Assembly (NCBI GenBank): GCA_003248315.1
Contig: QKWM01000004.1
Coordinates: 62,001-126,000 of the forward strand
Reading direction: 5' to 3'
DNA: 64,000 nucleotides
Origin: Streptomyces sp. SW4
GTDB taxonomy: Bacteria; Actinomycetota; Actinomycetes; Streptomycetales; Streptomycetaceae
The position numbers and the translations under genes were made by a program. This document shows positions 24,071-33,901 of the stretch, one piece after another (the first letter of the stretch is position 1; each line of letters begins with the position of its first letter). The notes beneath the pieces are model-generated. The model did no database searches. It saw only the letters and a list, made by a program, of their open reading frames with translations, and was not told where the DNA came from.

Positions 24071-24887
24071 ATGCTCGAGGAGCTCCTGACCGCGGCCGCC
24101 GCCGTCGGCAGTGCCGGGGCGCTGTACATCGCCTCGGCGGCCCGGGTGGTCAAGCAGTACGAGCGCGGAGTGGTCCTCCGGCTCGGCCGGCTCGCCGGCG
24201 AGGTGCGACAGCCCGGTTTCACGATGATCATCCCGGTCGTGGACCGGCTGCACAAGGTCAACATGCAGATCGTGACGATGCCCGTCCCCGCGCAGGAGGG
24301 CATCACCCGCGACAACGTGACCGTGCGCGTCGACGCGGTCGTCTACTTCAAGGTGGTGGACCCGGCCAGCGCGCTCATCCAGGTCGAGGACTACAAGTTC
24401 GCCGTCTCGCAGATGGCGCAGACGTCGCTGCGGTCGATCATCGGCAAGAGCGAGCTGGACGACCTGCTGTCCAACCGGGAGAAGCTGAACCAGGGTCTGG
24501 AGCTGATGATCGACAGCCCGGCCGTCGGCTGGGGCGTCCAGGTCGACCGCGTCGAGATCAAGGACGTGTCGCTGCCCGAGACGATGAAGCGGTCGATGGC
24601 CCGGCAGGCCGAGGCGGACCGGGAGCGGCGCGCCCGGTGATCAACGCCGACGGTGAGCGGCAGGCGTCCAAGGTGCTCGCCGAGGCGGCGCGCGAGATGT
24701 CCGACACCCCGGCGGCGCTCCAACTGCGGCTGCTGCAGACGGTGGTGGCGGTGGCCGCCGAGAAGAACTCCACGCTCGTCCTGCCCTTCCCGTCGAGCTG
24801 CTGCGCTTCCTGGAGAAGGCGCAGCCGGCACCGGAACAGCCCGTGGACGGCAGGGCCCGCACCCTGGAGCGGCCGGCCGGCACGTGA
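24071..24887 (+). CDS. Slipin/SPFH (band 7) membrane protein
   Basis: An N-terminal membrane segment (LLTAAAAVGSAGALYIASAA) is followed by an SPFH domain: KQYERGVVLRLGRL, GFTMIIPVVDRLHKVN, DAVVYFKVVDPASALIQVED and SLPETMKRSMARQAEADRER. Slipins oligomerise at membranes and organise lipid or protease microdomains. Two frameshifts (near 24638 and 24795) interrupt the C-terminal coiled region, which ends ELLRFLEKAQ and continues to a stop at 24885. AAGGAGG precedes the ATG. No adjacent NfeD protease partner was seen. Confidence 0.87.
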
Positions 24888-24977
24888 CGCGTGTAGCACG
24901 CATGGTTCCCGCGGGCCGTATGCAGGTGATAGACACTGCGGGGTCACAGTTCCTGTCCGCCAGCAGGAAGGCTGCCC

Positions 24978-26430
24978 ATGTCCGAGAACGCGCCCGCGAC
25001 CACGACCGGCGACGCGCCCCAGAACCCTCCTCCGCCACCGACGACGGCGGTGCGACGAGACGTCAGCTCCTCGCCCGCACCGGTGCCCTGGCGCCGGTAT
25101 CGCCTTCGCGGAAGTCTCTCCGAACTCTTCGCCGGCACCGCCGTCGCCCAGGACCGCCTGGGTCACGGCTCGGGCTACGGCCCCCTGGTCCCGACCCCGA
25201 CGGCCTGCTCGACCTGCCCGCGGCTTCCGCTACCGCGTCCTGTCCCGCGAGGGCGACCGGCTCCGCTCGGGCGAGGGACCGGTGCCGTCGAACCACGACG
25301 GCATGTCCGCCTTCCCGCGCGCGGCCACGGGCGGCACGGCCGGGACGCCCGCGTCCACCTGGTCCGCAACCACGAGAACCGCGCGGGCAGCCGGGTCCCC
25401 GTCCCGACGGTCGAGGGCCTCACCTACGACCCGGCCGGCGAGGGCGGCTGCACCGCCCTGACCCTGGACTCGCGCAACCACGTCCTGTCGGAGCGGGTCG
25501 CGATCGCCGGCACGGCCGTCAACTGCGCGGGCGGGCCCACCCTTGGCACACCTGGCTGACCTGCGAGGAGACCGAGGACAAGGCCGGCACCAACGGCTAC
25601 ACCAAGGACCACGGCTTCATCTTCGAGGTGGACCCCGCCGATCCGCACCGCACCGGCGCCGTGCCGCTCACCGCGATGGGCCGCTTCCAGCACGAGGCGA
25701 TCGCCGTGGACCCGCGCCGGGGTGTCGTCTACGAGACCGAGGACGCGTTCCAGAAGCCCTTCGGCCTGTTCTACCGGTTCCTGCCCGAGAAGCCGCTGGG
25801 CGGCGTCGGATCGCTGCGCGCGGGCGGCCGGCTCCAGGCGATGCGGGTGCCCGGCGTGCCGGACCTGTCGTCCATCCAGGAGACGGGAGCCTCCTTCGAC
25901 GGCATCGAGTGGGTCGACGTGCCCGACCCGCTGGCCACCGGGACGCCCATCCGCCACCAGGACTTCGGCGCGGGGGCATCACCCACGCGCAGAAGCTGGA
26001 GGGGTGCTACTGGGCGGGCGGTGCGTGTACTTCGTGTCGTCCTTCGCCCGCAGCGCGGAGGGCTCGGCGGCCGACCACTACGGGCAGATCTGGCGGTACG
26101 ACCCGGAGCGGCGCCGGCTGACGCTGGTGATCGTCTTCGGTCCGGACACCGACGTGCAACTGCCGGGCGAGTCGCCGGACAACATCTGCCTGGCGGCCGG
26201 CGGCGGCCTGATGGTCTGCGAGGACGGGGACGGCGCCCAGCACGTGTACGGGGTGACCCGGCGCGGCGAGGTGTACCCGATGGCGCGCGGCCGGCAGAAC
26301 ATCGGCACGCCCGAGGAACCGGAGTGGGGCGAGTTCGCGGGGTCACCTTCTCCCCGACGGCGACACCATGTACGTCAACTGCTACACGCCGGGGACGACC
26401 TTCGCGGTGACCGGCCCGTGGCGCAGGTAG
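24978..26430 (+). CDS. PhoX-type (DUF839) secreted phosphatase, Tat substrate, heavily frameshifted
   Basis: PhoX is a calcium/iron alkaline phosphatase exported folded by the Tat system. After the ATG (MSENAPATTTGD) a shift brings in the Tat signal ATRRQLLARTGALA near 25060, then further segments in alternating frames: FRYRVLSREGDRL, PSNHDGMSAFPRA, VHLVRNHE, WLTCEETEDKAG, GFIFEVDP, GRFQHEAIAVDP, VVYETEDAFQKPFGLFYRFL and the C-terminal TFSPDGDTMYVNCYTPGTTF. At least seven single-base shifts are needed between 25050 and 26345. The product would hydrolyse phosphomonoesters outside the cell during phosphate supply. Overall family assignment is firm, residue-level detail is not. Confidence 0.82.
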
Positions 26431-26502
26431 GGCGGCGGTAGGCCGGACGGGGGCGTGGGGCCGGCCGGTCACTGAACTCGCCGGGGCGGGTACCCGGGCC
26501 GC

Positions 26503-28024
26503 ATGACCGAGAACGCGCACGTCAGCGGCTCGTACTGGCTCAGTACCGCACCGGGCGGCCCCCGCGCCCCGCTCTCACCGACGACCTCGACGTCGACGTG
26601 GCCGTGATCGGCGCCGGCGTGGCCGGACTGAGCACGGCCTACGAACTGGTGCGGGCCGGACGCAGTGTGGCGGTGCTGGAGGCCGGGCGCGTGGCCGCCG
26701 GCGTCACCGGCCACACCACCGCCAAACTGAGCGTCCAGCACACGCTGATCTACGACAAGCTGCGCCGCACCCGCGACGCGGAGGCGGCCCGGCTGTACGC
26801 CCGCTCGCAGACGGAGGCGATCGAGCACGCCGCCGCCCTGGTGGACGAGCTGGGCATCGACTGCGACTGGGAGACCCGCGACTCCTACACCTACGTCCGC
26901 GACGCGGGCCGGGTGGACGAGCTGCGCGCCGAGGCGGCGGCGGCCCGGGAGGCCGGGCTGCCGGCGTCGTTCGTGACGGAGACCGGGCTGCCGTTCCCGG
27001 TGGCGGGGCGGTGCGGGTCACCGGGCAGGCGCAGTTCCATCCGCGCAAGTACCTGCTGGCCCTGGCCGCGGACCTGGAGGCGCGCGGCGGCCGGATCTTC
27101 GAGGACACCACGGTCCACGGCCTCGACGAGGGCGAGCCGTGCCGGCTGGCCACGGGGACCGGTGCGACGGTGACGGCCCGGGACGTGGTGGTCGCCACGC
27201 ACTACCCGGTCTTCGACCGGGCGCTGCTGTTCGCCCGGCTCTCCCCGCGCCGGGAACTGGTCGTCGCCGGTCCGGTCGGCGCGGACCGCGACCCGGACGG
27301 CATGTACATCACGCCGGACGAGAACACCCGCTCGGTGCGTACGGCGCCCCTGGCGGACGACTCCGGCCGGCGCCTGCTGATCATCACGGGCGAGCACTTC
27401 ACGCCCGGCACGGCCGACACCCGGGAGCGGTTCGAGCGGCTGTCGGCCTGGGCCGGCGAGCACTTCCCCGGGCCGGCGTCACCCACTCCTGGGCCACGCA
27501 GGACATCGATCCCACGGACACGGTGCCGCTGGTGGGCCCGCTGCACCCGGGCGCGAAGCACACCTACGTCGCCACCGGCTTCGGCGGCTGGGGATGAGCG
27601 GCGGGATGATGGCGGGCCTGCTGCTCACCGCGCAGATCACCGGCGGCGGCAGCGCGTGGAGCGGGCTGTACGACCCGCGCCGGCTGCGCACAGTGGTGCG
27701 CGAGGCCCCGCAGTTCCTCAAGACGCAGGCCGAGGTCGCCGGTCACTTCGTCGGCGACCGGCTGCGGCCCGCGCCTCCGGTGGACGCCCTGCCGCCCGGC
27801 GAGGGCGCCGTGGTCCGGGCCGGCGGGAACGGCTCGCCGTCTACCGCGACGAGGCCGGGGCCCTGCACGCGGTCTCGCCCCGCTGCACCCACCTGGGCTG
27901 CCTCGTCGCCTTCAACGCGGCCGAGCGCGCCTGGGAGTGCCCCTGCCACGGCTCCCGGTTCGACACGGACGGCCAGGTGATCCAGGGCCCGGCGACGAAG
28001 CCGCTGGAGCGACGGGACATCTGA
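26503..28024 (+). CDS. FAD-dependent oxidoreductase fused to a Rieske [2Fe-2S] domain
   Basis: An N-terminal DAO-type flavoprotein with dinucleotide motif VAVIGAGVAGLSTAYELV and the TGHTTAKLS segment is followed by VTHSWATQDIDPTDTVPLVG and a C-terminal Rieske domain. The Rieske ligands are CTHLGC and CPCHGS, each a Cys-His pair. Such fusions occur in other bacteria; the electron path and substrate are not known. About five frameshifts (near 26560, 27010, 27478, 27595 and 27830) split the gene. Start MTENAHVSGSYW at 26503, total about 505 residues. Confidence 0.85.
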
Positions 28025-28107
28025 GGCACCGGGCCGGACGGGTGACACCACGGCGCCGTACCGCCGCAAAGCGGATGTGACACGTACAACGGCCATACGT
28101 TCGTACG

Positions 28108-28968
28108 ATGATCACTCCTGTTCTCGTACGACGTGTGGCCGCCCTCTGCGTGCTGGGCGCCGCCCTCGCCGCCTGTGGCACCGCGCAGGCACCGCAGGAG
28201 GGCCGCCACTCGCCCCGCCCGGCGCCGTCGCACTCCCCCGCCCCGTCCCGGCCGCCGACCCTCGCACCGGGCCCGGCGGGGCTGACGCCCCTCTTCGCCC
28301 ACGGTCCGCGCACCGGCGAGGACCGCACCGTGGCCCTCACCTTCGACGCGGACATGACGGCCGACCAGGGGCCGCGGGCGGCGCGGGGCGAACGGTTCGA
28401 CAACCCGGAACTGATCGCGGCACTGCGCGAACTGAAGGTGCCGGCGACGGTGTTCATGACCGGCCGGTGGGCCGAGGAGTACCCGGAGCAGGCCCGGTCC
28501 ATCGGCCGGGACCCGCTGTTCGAGGTCGCCAACCACTCCTACAGCCACTACGCCTTCACCGGGGACTGCTACGGGCTGCCGACCGTCTCCCGGGACCGGA
28601 TGGCCGCCGACGTGGAACGGGCCTACGCGGCGTTCCGCAAGGCGGGCGTGCGCGAGCCGATGCCGTACTTCCGCTTCCCCGGCGGGTGCTACGACCGTAC
28701 GGCGCTCAAGGAGCTGACGCCGGCCGGTGTCACCGCCGTGCAGTGGGACGTGGTGGGCGGGGACGCGTTCGCGACGGACGCCGACGCGGTCGCCCGGCAG
28801 GTGCTGGACGGGGTGCGCCCGGGGTCGGTCGTCGTGTTGCACTGCACCCGCAGCGCCGCGCCGGCGACGGAGGCGGCGGTGCGCCGGGTCGTCCCGGAAC
28901 TGCGCCGCCAGGGGTACCGGTTCGTGAAGGTCTCGGAGCTGATCGGGGCCGCCGGAGGACGGCGCTGA
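28108..28968 (+). CDS. Polysaccharide deacetylase lipoprotein
   Basis: An intact 286-residue exported lipoprotein: lipobox in LGAALAACG, a Pro/Ser linker to about residue 60, then a NodB-homology domain. Motif 1 reads TFDADMT rather than the usual TFDDG, motif 2 is HSYSHYAF and motif 3 is RFPGGCYD; VVLHC stands where motif 5 is expected. It probably removes acetyl groups from peptidoglycan or another cell-surface glycan. The altered first motif keeps both acidic residues, spaced apart by one. Confidence 0.9.
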   Translation: MITPVLVRRVAALCVLGAALAACGTAQAPQEGRHSPRPAPSHSPAPSRPPTLAPGPAGLTPLFAHGPRTGEDRTVALTFDADMTADQGPRAARGERFDNPELIAALRELKVPATVFMTGRWAEEYPEQARSIGRDPLFEVANHSYSHYAFTGDCYGLPTVSRDRMAADVERAYAAFRKAGVREPMPYFRFPGGCYDRTALKELTPAGVTAVQWDVVGGDAFATDADAVARQVLDGVRPGSVVVLHCTRSAAPATEAAVRRVVPELRRQGYRFVKVSELIGAAGGRR

Positions 28969-28996
28969 GCCAGCGGCCCGGGCCTACGCTGGACAT

Positions 28997-29175
28997 ATGA
29001 CCGACAACGACTACTGCCTGATCGACCCGGCCAGGCCGCCCGCGGCGGAGGGGCCCCGTACGCGGAGTGCGTCCTGTGCCGGGAGCCGACGGAGTACCCG
29101 GAGTCGTACAAGGGGATCACGCTCTGCCCGGCCTGCGAGTGGCGGGAGGCCGAGCGCGCGGCCTGCGGCTGCTGA
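28997..29175 (+). CDS. Small zinc-ribbon-like protein (one frameshift)
   Basis: About 59 residues. The start MTDNDYCLIDPARPP is in one frame; after a one-base shift near 29056 the product continues AECVLCREPTEYPES and LCPACEWREAERAACGC, ending at 29173-29175. Two CxxC pairs suggest a structural zinc site. Function unknown. It sits between the deacetylase and the PTH2-like gene on the same strand. Confidence 0.6.
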
Positions 29176-29197
29176 CGGGCAGGGCAGACTGGAGGCC

Positions 29198-29916
29198 ATG
29201 AGCCTGGAGTCCACCCCGCTGACGAACGACAGTCCCTTCCGCCCCGAGCCCGGCGACCGCGATCTGGCCCCGCAGTTCGTGCTGCCGCTGGTCGTGCGCA
29301 TCGAGCGCGCGGCCCGCCCGCCCGTACCGACGCGCTGGAGACGGCGGCCCGGGCGGTGCTGGTGATGCTGGCGGACGAGCGGTCCGTCGGCGACGGCGCG
29401 TGGGCGCAGGCGATGCGCGACTGGCAGGACGCCCGGATCCGCAAGGTGGTCCGCCGGGCGCGCGGCGCGGAGTGGCGCCGGGCGGAGGCGCTGCCCGGCA
29501 TCACGGTCACCGGCGGCGGCGCCGAGGTGCGGGTCTTCCCGCCGGTCCCGCTGGACGGCTGGCCCAAGGACCTGGCCCGTCTCCAGGTGTCGGGCACGGA
29601 CCTCGACGACCCGGAGCCGCCGGCGCCGGCCGACCCCTCCGGGCCGGTGCTGTGGCTCAACCCCGGCCTCGACATGTCCGCCGGCAAGGCGATGGCCCAG
29701 GCGGGTCACGGAGCGCAACTGGCCTGGTGGGAGCTGTCCGGGAGCGAGCGCACGGCCTGGCGCGACGCGGGCTTCCCGCTGGCGGTGCGCACGGCGGATC
29801 CGGACGCCTGGCAGCGCCTGACGGCGAGCGGTCTGCCCGTGGTCCGCGACGCCGGCTACACGGAGATCGCGGCGGGATCGTGCACGGTGGTGGCCGACCA
29901 CCCGGCCCTGCGATAG
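29198..29916 (+). CDS. PTH2-like peptidyl-tRNA hydrolase domain protein
   Basis: The C-terminal half has the PTH2 signature LWLNPGLDMSAGKAMAQAGH with the following GAQLAWWEL. It ends SGLPVVRDAGYTEIAAGS, the usual last strand region. The N-terminal 130 residues are an extra, actinobacterial extension (APQFVLPLVVRIERAARP). PTH2 enzymes free peptidyl-tRNA; whether this one is active on tRNA is unknown. One base is missing near 29325. Start ATG 29198 has GGAGG directly upstream. Confidence 0.75.
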
Positions 29917-29932
29917 GCCCCGCGCCGGTCAC

Positions 29933-30007
29933 GAGTGCTCTCGCGGCGCGGCGCCGGCGTCGCAGGCGCGAGGTCAGGAGTGCTCTCGCGGCGCGGCGCC
30001 GGCGTCG
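29933..30007. repeat. 45-bp direct duplication at the end of the HxlR gene
   Basis: A 30-bp identical block (GAGTGCTCTCGCGGCGCGGC plus ten bases) occurs at 29933-29962 and 29978-30007. The distance of 45 bp equals 15 codons, so both copies read the same on the minus strand and each carries the terminal residues AGAAPREHS and a stop. Confidence 0.9.
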
Positions 30008-30430
30008 TAGGCGCGCCGGTTCGCGGCGATCTCCTTCCGGTGGGCGAGGGCCCAGTCGGCGAGGGCGGAGACCGAGTCCAGCAGGGTCGTGCCCAAAGTG
30101 GTGAGCGCGTACTCGACGCGCGGGGGACGCTGGGGTGCACGGTCCGCGTCAGGAGACCGTCGCGTTCGAGTTGCCGCAGGGTCCGGGTGAGCATGCGCTG
30201 GGAGATCCGGTGACCGAGCGGTGCAGTTCACTGAAGCGCAGGGTCCGGTCGCGGAGCTGTCCGACGACCAGGATGCTCCACTTGTCGCCGATCAGGCCGA
30301 GGATCTGGAGCACCTGCCGGCACACCTCGTCGTCGGGCTCGGGGCCGCCGTCGGCGCGGTCGCCCTCCGGGGGCGTGCCGTCGTGCCGCCCGTGGTGCCG
30401 CTCGGCCTCCGGGGCCCGGTCGGTCCTCAA
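29974..30430 (-). CDS. HxlR-family transcriptional regulator
   Basis: A winged-helix regulator. LIGDKWSILVVGQL and RTLRFSELHRSVTG are the typical N-terminal HxlR segments, then ISQRMLTRTLRQLERDGLL (recognition helix) and YALTTLGTTLLDSVSAL. Frameshifts lie near 30210 and 30125. The start is TTG at 30430 with GGAGG seven bases upstream. It is divergent from a short-chain dehydrogenase gene; HxlR regulators commonly repress such a divergent redox gene. A perfect palindrome in the shared promoter region is its probable operator. Confidence 0.88.
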
Positions 30431-30470
30431 GGGTTACCTCCGTGTGCGTCACCGACACGAATGTGCCGTC

Positions 30471-30494
30471 TTGTCACCGATGCACCGGTGACAA
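30471..30494. promoter_or_regulatory. Probable HxlR operator in divergent promoter
   Basis: A perfect 9-bp inverted repeat TTGTCACCG, spacer ATGCAC, CGGTGACAA. It lies 41 bp upstream of the HxlR start and 86 bp upstream of the dehydrogenase start, the position expected for a repressor controlling both genes. Confidence 0.7.
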
Positions 30495-30579
30495 ATGATG
30501 CTGCTGCGAACAAAGAGTAACCGCCTCGCGGTGATCGCGGCTGCGCACGCGAGCGGTGGGACGTGAAGGGGAGGTCGCC

Positions 30580-31267
30580 GTGGCGAGGACACTCGTGGTG
30601 GTCGGTGCCGGGCCGGGACTGGGGATGGGCGTGGCCCGGGCGTTCGGCCGGCAGGGATTCAGGGTCGGGCTGATCGCCCGCAACAGGGACACGCTGGACG
30701 GCCTGACGGCCGAGCTGACGGAGGCGGGCGTCACGGCGGCGGCCTACCCGCCGACATCCGGGACCGCGACGCGCTCGCCGGCGCCCTCGACGCCGCCGCG
30801 GAGGACCTGGGACCGGCCGACGTCCTGGAGTACAGCCCCAGCCCGACCGGGTCCATCACCCACGCCACGCGGACCACGGTCGCCTCGGCTCTCGAACAGT
30901 TCGAACTGCACGTGCTGGGCGCGGTGACCGCCGTGGAGCGGGTGCTTCCGGCGATGCGCGCCCGGGTGCGGGGACGCTGCTGCTGACCACCGGCGTGTCG
31001 TCCACCGTCGCCGCGCCGTTCCTGGCCAACGTCGGCCTGGCGATGGCCGGCCTGCGCAACTGGGCGCACGCCCTGCACGCCGAACTGCGCCCCGAGGGCG
31101 TCCATGTGGCGACGGTGACGATCGCCTCGGCGATCACACCGGGTGACGCCGTGACGGACCCGGACGCCATCGGCGCCCGCTACTACGGGCTGTACCGGCG
31201 GCCGGAATGCGCGGAGGAGGTCATCGGTGACGTGGAGGCGTTCCGCGCCCTGGTCGCCGCCGGCTGA
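30580..31267 (+). CDS. Short-chain dehydrogenase/reductase
   Basis: The N-terminal cofactor motif reads [18 protein letters not shown], fitting the TGxxxGxG pattern in a variant form. The usual catalytic YxxxK is not visible: the matching region after [20 protein letters not shown] lacks Tyr, so this may be an atypical member. Two frameshifts, near 30755 and 30970. GTG start at 30580 with AAGGGGAGG six bases upstream. It is divergently arranged with the HxlR gene and likely repressed by it. Confidence 0.78.
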
Positions 31268-31370
31268 AAGCTCAAATGTTGCTCTGAACGTGACCGCGAC
31301 AAGGTTGGGGCACCCGTCGCGGGGCCATACCCCCTCACGTTCGTGCACCGTGGCGAAGGAGGGGAGGATC

Positions 31371-32692
31371 ATGCGGCGACTGGGGACGGGGATCGGATGG
31401 CGGCCGGAGATCTCGGACGCCGTGGAGCGGATGCCGGGCATCGACTGGGTGGAGGTCGTCGCCGAGAACGTCTGCCCCGGACACCTCCCCGAGGCGCTGC
31501 TGCGGCTGCGCGAGCGCGGCGTGACCGTCGTGCCGCACGGCGTCTCGCTGGGACTCGGGGCGCCGAGCGGCCCGACCCGGCGCGCCTCGCGGCGCTCGCC
31601 GAGCGGGCCGAGGCGCTCGGGTCCCCGCTGGTCACCGAGCACATCGCGTTCGTCCGTGCGGGCGGGCCGCTGACCGCGTCGCCGCCCCTGGAGGCGGGGC
31701 ACCTGCTGCCCGTGCCGCGCACCCGGGACGCCCTCGACGTGCTGTGCGAGAACGTGCGCATCGCCCAGGACGCGCTGCCGGTGCCGCTCGCCGTGGAGAA
31801 CATCGCCGCCCTGTTCTCGTGGCCGGGCGAGGAGATGACCGAGGGCCAGTTCCTGTACGACCTGGTCGACCGGACCGGCGTACGGCTGCTGATCGACGTG
31901 GCCAACCTCCACACCAACCACGTCAACCGCGGTGAGGACCCCGCCGCCGCGCTCGCCGAGCTGCCGCTGGAGGCCCTCGCCTACGTGCACGTCGCCGGCG
32001 GTTTCGAGCGGGACGGCGTCTGGCACGACAGCCACGCCCATCCCGTGCCGCAGCCCGTCCTGGACGTCCTCACCGACCTGGCGTCGCGCGTGGCACCGCC
32101 GGGCGTGCTGCTGGAACGCGACGAGGACTTCCCGCCGGCGGCCGAGCTGGAGGCGGAGCTGGACGCGATCCGGGTCGCCGTGGAGAAGGGGCGGGGCGCC
32201 GCCGGCGTCCACGACGGGGACCGGGAGCCGGCGGCGGACGCCGGAGGCGGGGGCCTGGAGCTGCTGCCCGACACCGGTCCGGCGCGGCAGCGGCTCGGGC
32301 TGGCGCAGACCGCGCTGCTGTTCGCCCTCGTCGCCGGTACGCCCGTCCCGGAGGGCTTCGACCGGGCACGGGTCGGGGTGCAGGCGCGGGCGCTGATCGC
32401 CAAGCGGGCCGGGGTGGTGGCCAAGGTCGCGCCCGAGCTGCCGGAGATCCTCGGGGCGGACTACCGGCCCGCGTTCGTCGCGTACGCGCAGAACCGGCCG
32501 ATGCGCGGCGGGTACCGGCAGGACGCGCTGGACTTCGCCGGCCATCTGCTGCGCGGCGGCCGGCCGGGGGACGAGCAGGCGCGGCGGCGGCTGCGGGAGT
32601 GGTGGCTGGAGCGGTCGGGGCCGGTGCCGCGGTCGCGCCGGCCCGCGGTACGGCTGGCCCGGGCGACGCGCCGGGTCCTGCTGCGGCGCTGA
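31371..32692 (+). CDS. DUF692 (MNIO-type) protein with C-terminal extension
   Basis: DUF692 enzymes such as MbnB and TglH are multinuclear iron oxidases that modify cysteines or other residues of peptides. Family-like segments are present: [90 protein letters not shown] and [10 protein letters not shown]. The His, Glu, Asp and Asn metal ligands therefore look complete. About 150 further residues follow with no recognised domain. One base is missing near 31578. Next on the same strand is a TIGR04222-like membrane protein, a frequent companion of such genes in Streptomyces. Confidence 0.88.
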
Positions 32693-32832
32693 CCGACGGG
32701 ACGCGTACGGCCGCGCGGCGGGCGGCCCGGTGGTGGACGGGCGGGGACGGAACGTCACGTCCCGACAACACTGCGTCCCGGAATGTGAACAGGGCATGGC
32801 GCGGGTGAAAGCCTTTGGCATAGAAACACGGC

Positions 32833-33773
32833 ATGTTCTGGGTACTGCTCCTGCTGCCGGCGTGGGCCGTCGCCGGCACGGCGTGTCTGCGGCTGTGCCT
32901 GGCCGCCGTGCGTGCGGCCGCCGTCGACGCGAACGCGGGCCGGGGACGGGGGCTGACGCTCTACGAGGCGGCCTTCCTGTCCGGCGGGCCCCGGCGGGTC
33001 GCCGATCTGACGCTGGTCTCCATGGCGCGCCAGCGGCGGCTGCTGCTCGCCCACACCGGCTGGGCGACCGTCGTCGATCCGCGTGCGCGGGATGAGATGG
33101 AGCGGACCGTGCTCGGGGCCATCGGTCCCGGGGGCCAGTCCCCGATCGCTCCGGTGCGGGCCGCGGCAGCGGCGGCGGACGCGGTGCGCGGCCTCGCCGA
33201 CGGGCTGGTCCGGGCCGGCCTCGCGGTGCCGGACGGCGCCGGGACGGTCGCGGCGGCGGTCCGGCAGGTGCGGCACGCGGCGCTGGCCGTGTGCGCGCTG
33301 GGCGCGGTGGCGCTCGCCCTGCCCGTCCCGGCGGACCTCCCGCGCCATCTGGTCGCCGCCTGGTTCGTGCTGCCGCTGGCGCTGACCCTGAGCTGCCTGG
33401 CGATCGCACGGATGGAGGTCCATCCGTACTCGCAGTGGGCGTCGCCCGCCGGGCAGCGGCTGCTCGGGGCGCTCGCGCGGCAGACGGAGGGACGGCACCA
33501 GGACGACCGTACGTTCCTGGCCTCGGTCGCCGTCCGGGCATACACGCGGTCGGCGAACCGGACCTGCGGGCGGCCTTCGCCCACCGCGAGCGGCACCTGG
33601 CGGACCTGGACCTCGGGGACCCGGACGACCGGCGAAGCCGGGGAGCCCGGGGAGGCCCGGACAGCCGGGGAGGCCGGGACGACCGGGGATCCTGGGACGA
33701 CCGGGGACGCCGGGAGGGCGGAGGCCGGGAGGGCGGGGAGGACCGGGGAGGCCGCGGAGGGCGGCGGGGCTGA
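32833..33773 (+). CDS. TIGR04222-like membrane protein with Gly/Arg/Asp-rich tail
   Basis: An N-terminal membrane segment (FWVLLLLPAWAVAGTACL) is followed by GRGLTLYEAAFLSGGPRRVAD and LVSMARQRRLLLAH, typical of this family, then two central hydrophobic segments (ALAVCALGAVALALPV, LVAAWFVLPLALTLSCLAIA). After a one-base shift near 33538 it continues AVGEPDLRAAFAHRERHL and ends in about 50 residues rich in Gly, Arg and Asp. Many homologues end in a Gly/Cys-rich tail; here the tail has no cysteine. It may be the partner or substrate of the DUF692 enzyme, 140 bp upstream. Confidence 0.72.
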
Positions 33774-33901
33774 CGCGGCCACGCTGACGCGCCGGGGGCG
33801 CACGGAGGCACGCCCCGCCGACACCGGCCCGCGGTGCTTGCCTTCCCACCGCCCCGAACGAAACATCCCTTTGTCGCCGCCGTGCCACGAAGGGATACGC
33901 G

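Noticed and set aside
32599..32808. Small frame between the DUF692 and TIGR04222-like genes as a precursor peptide
   Set aside because: It overlaps the end of the DUF692 gene, has no cysteine or core-like C-terminus and lacks a ribosome site.
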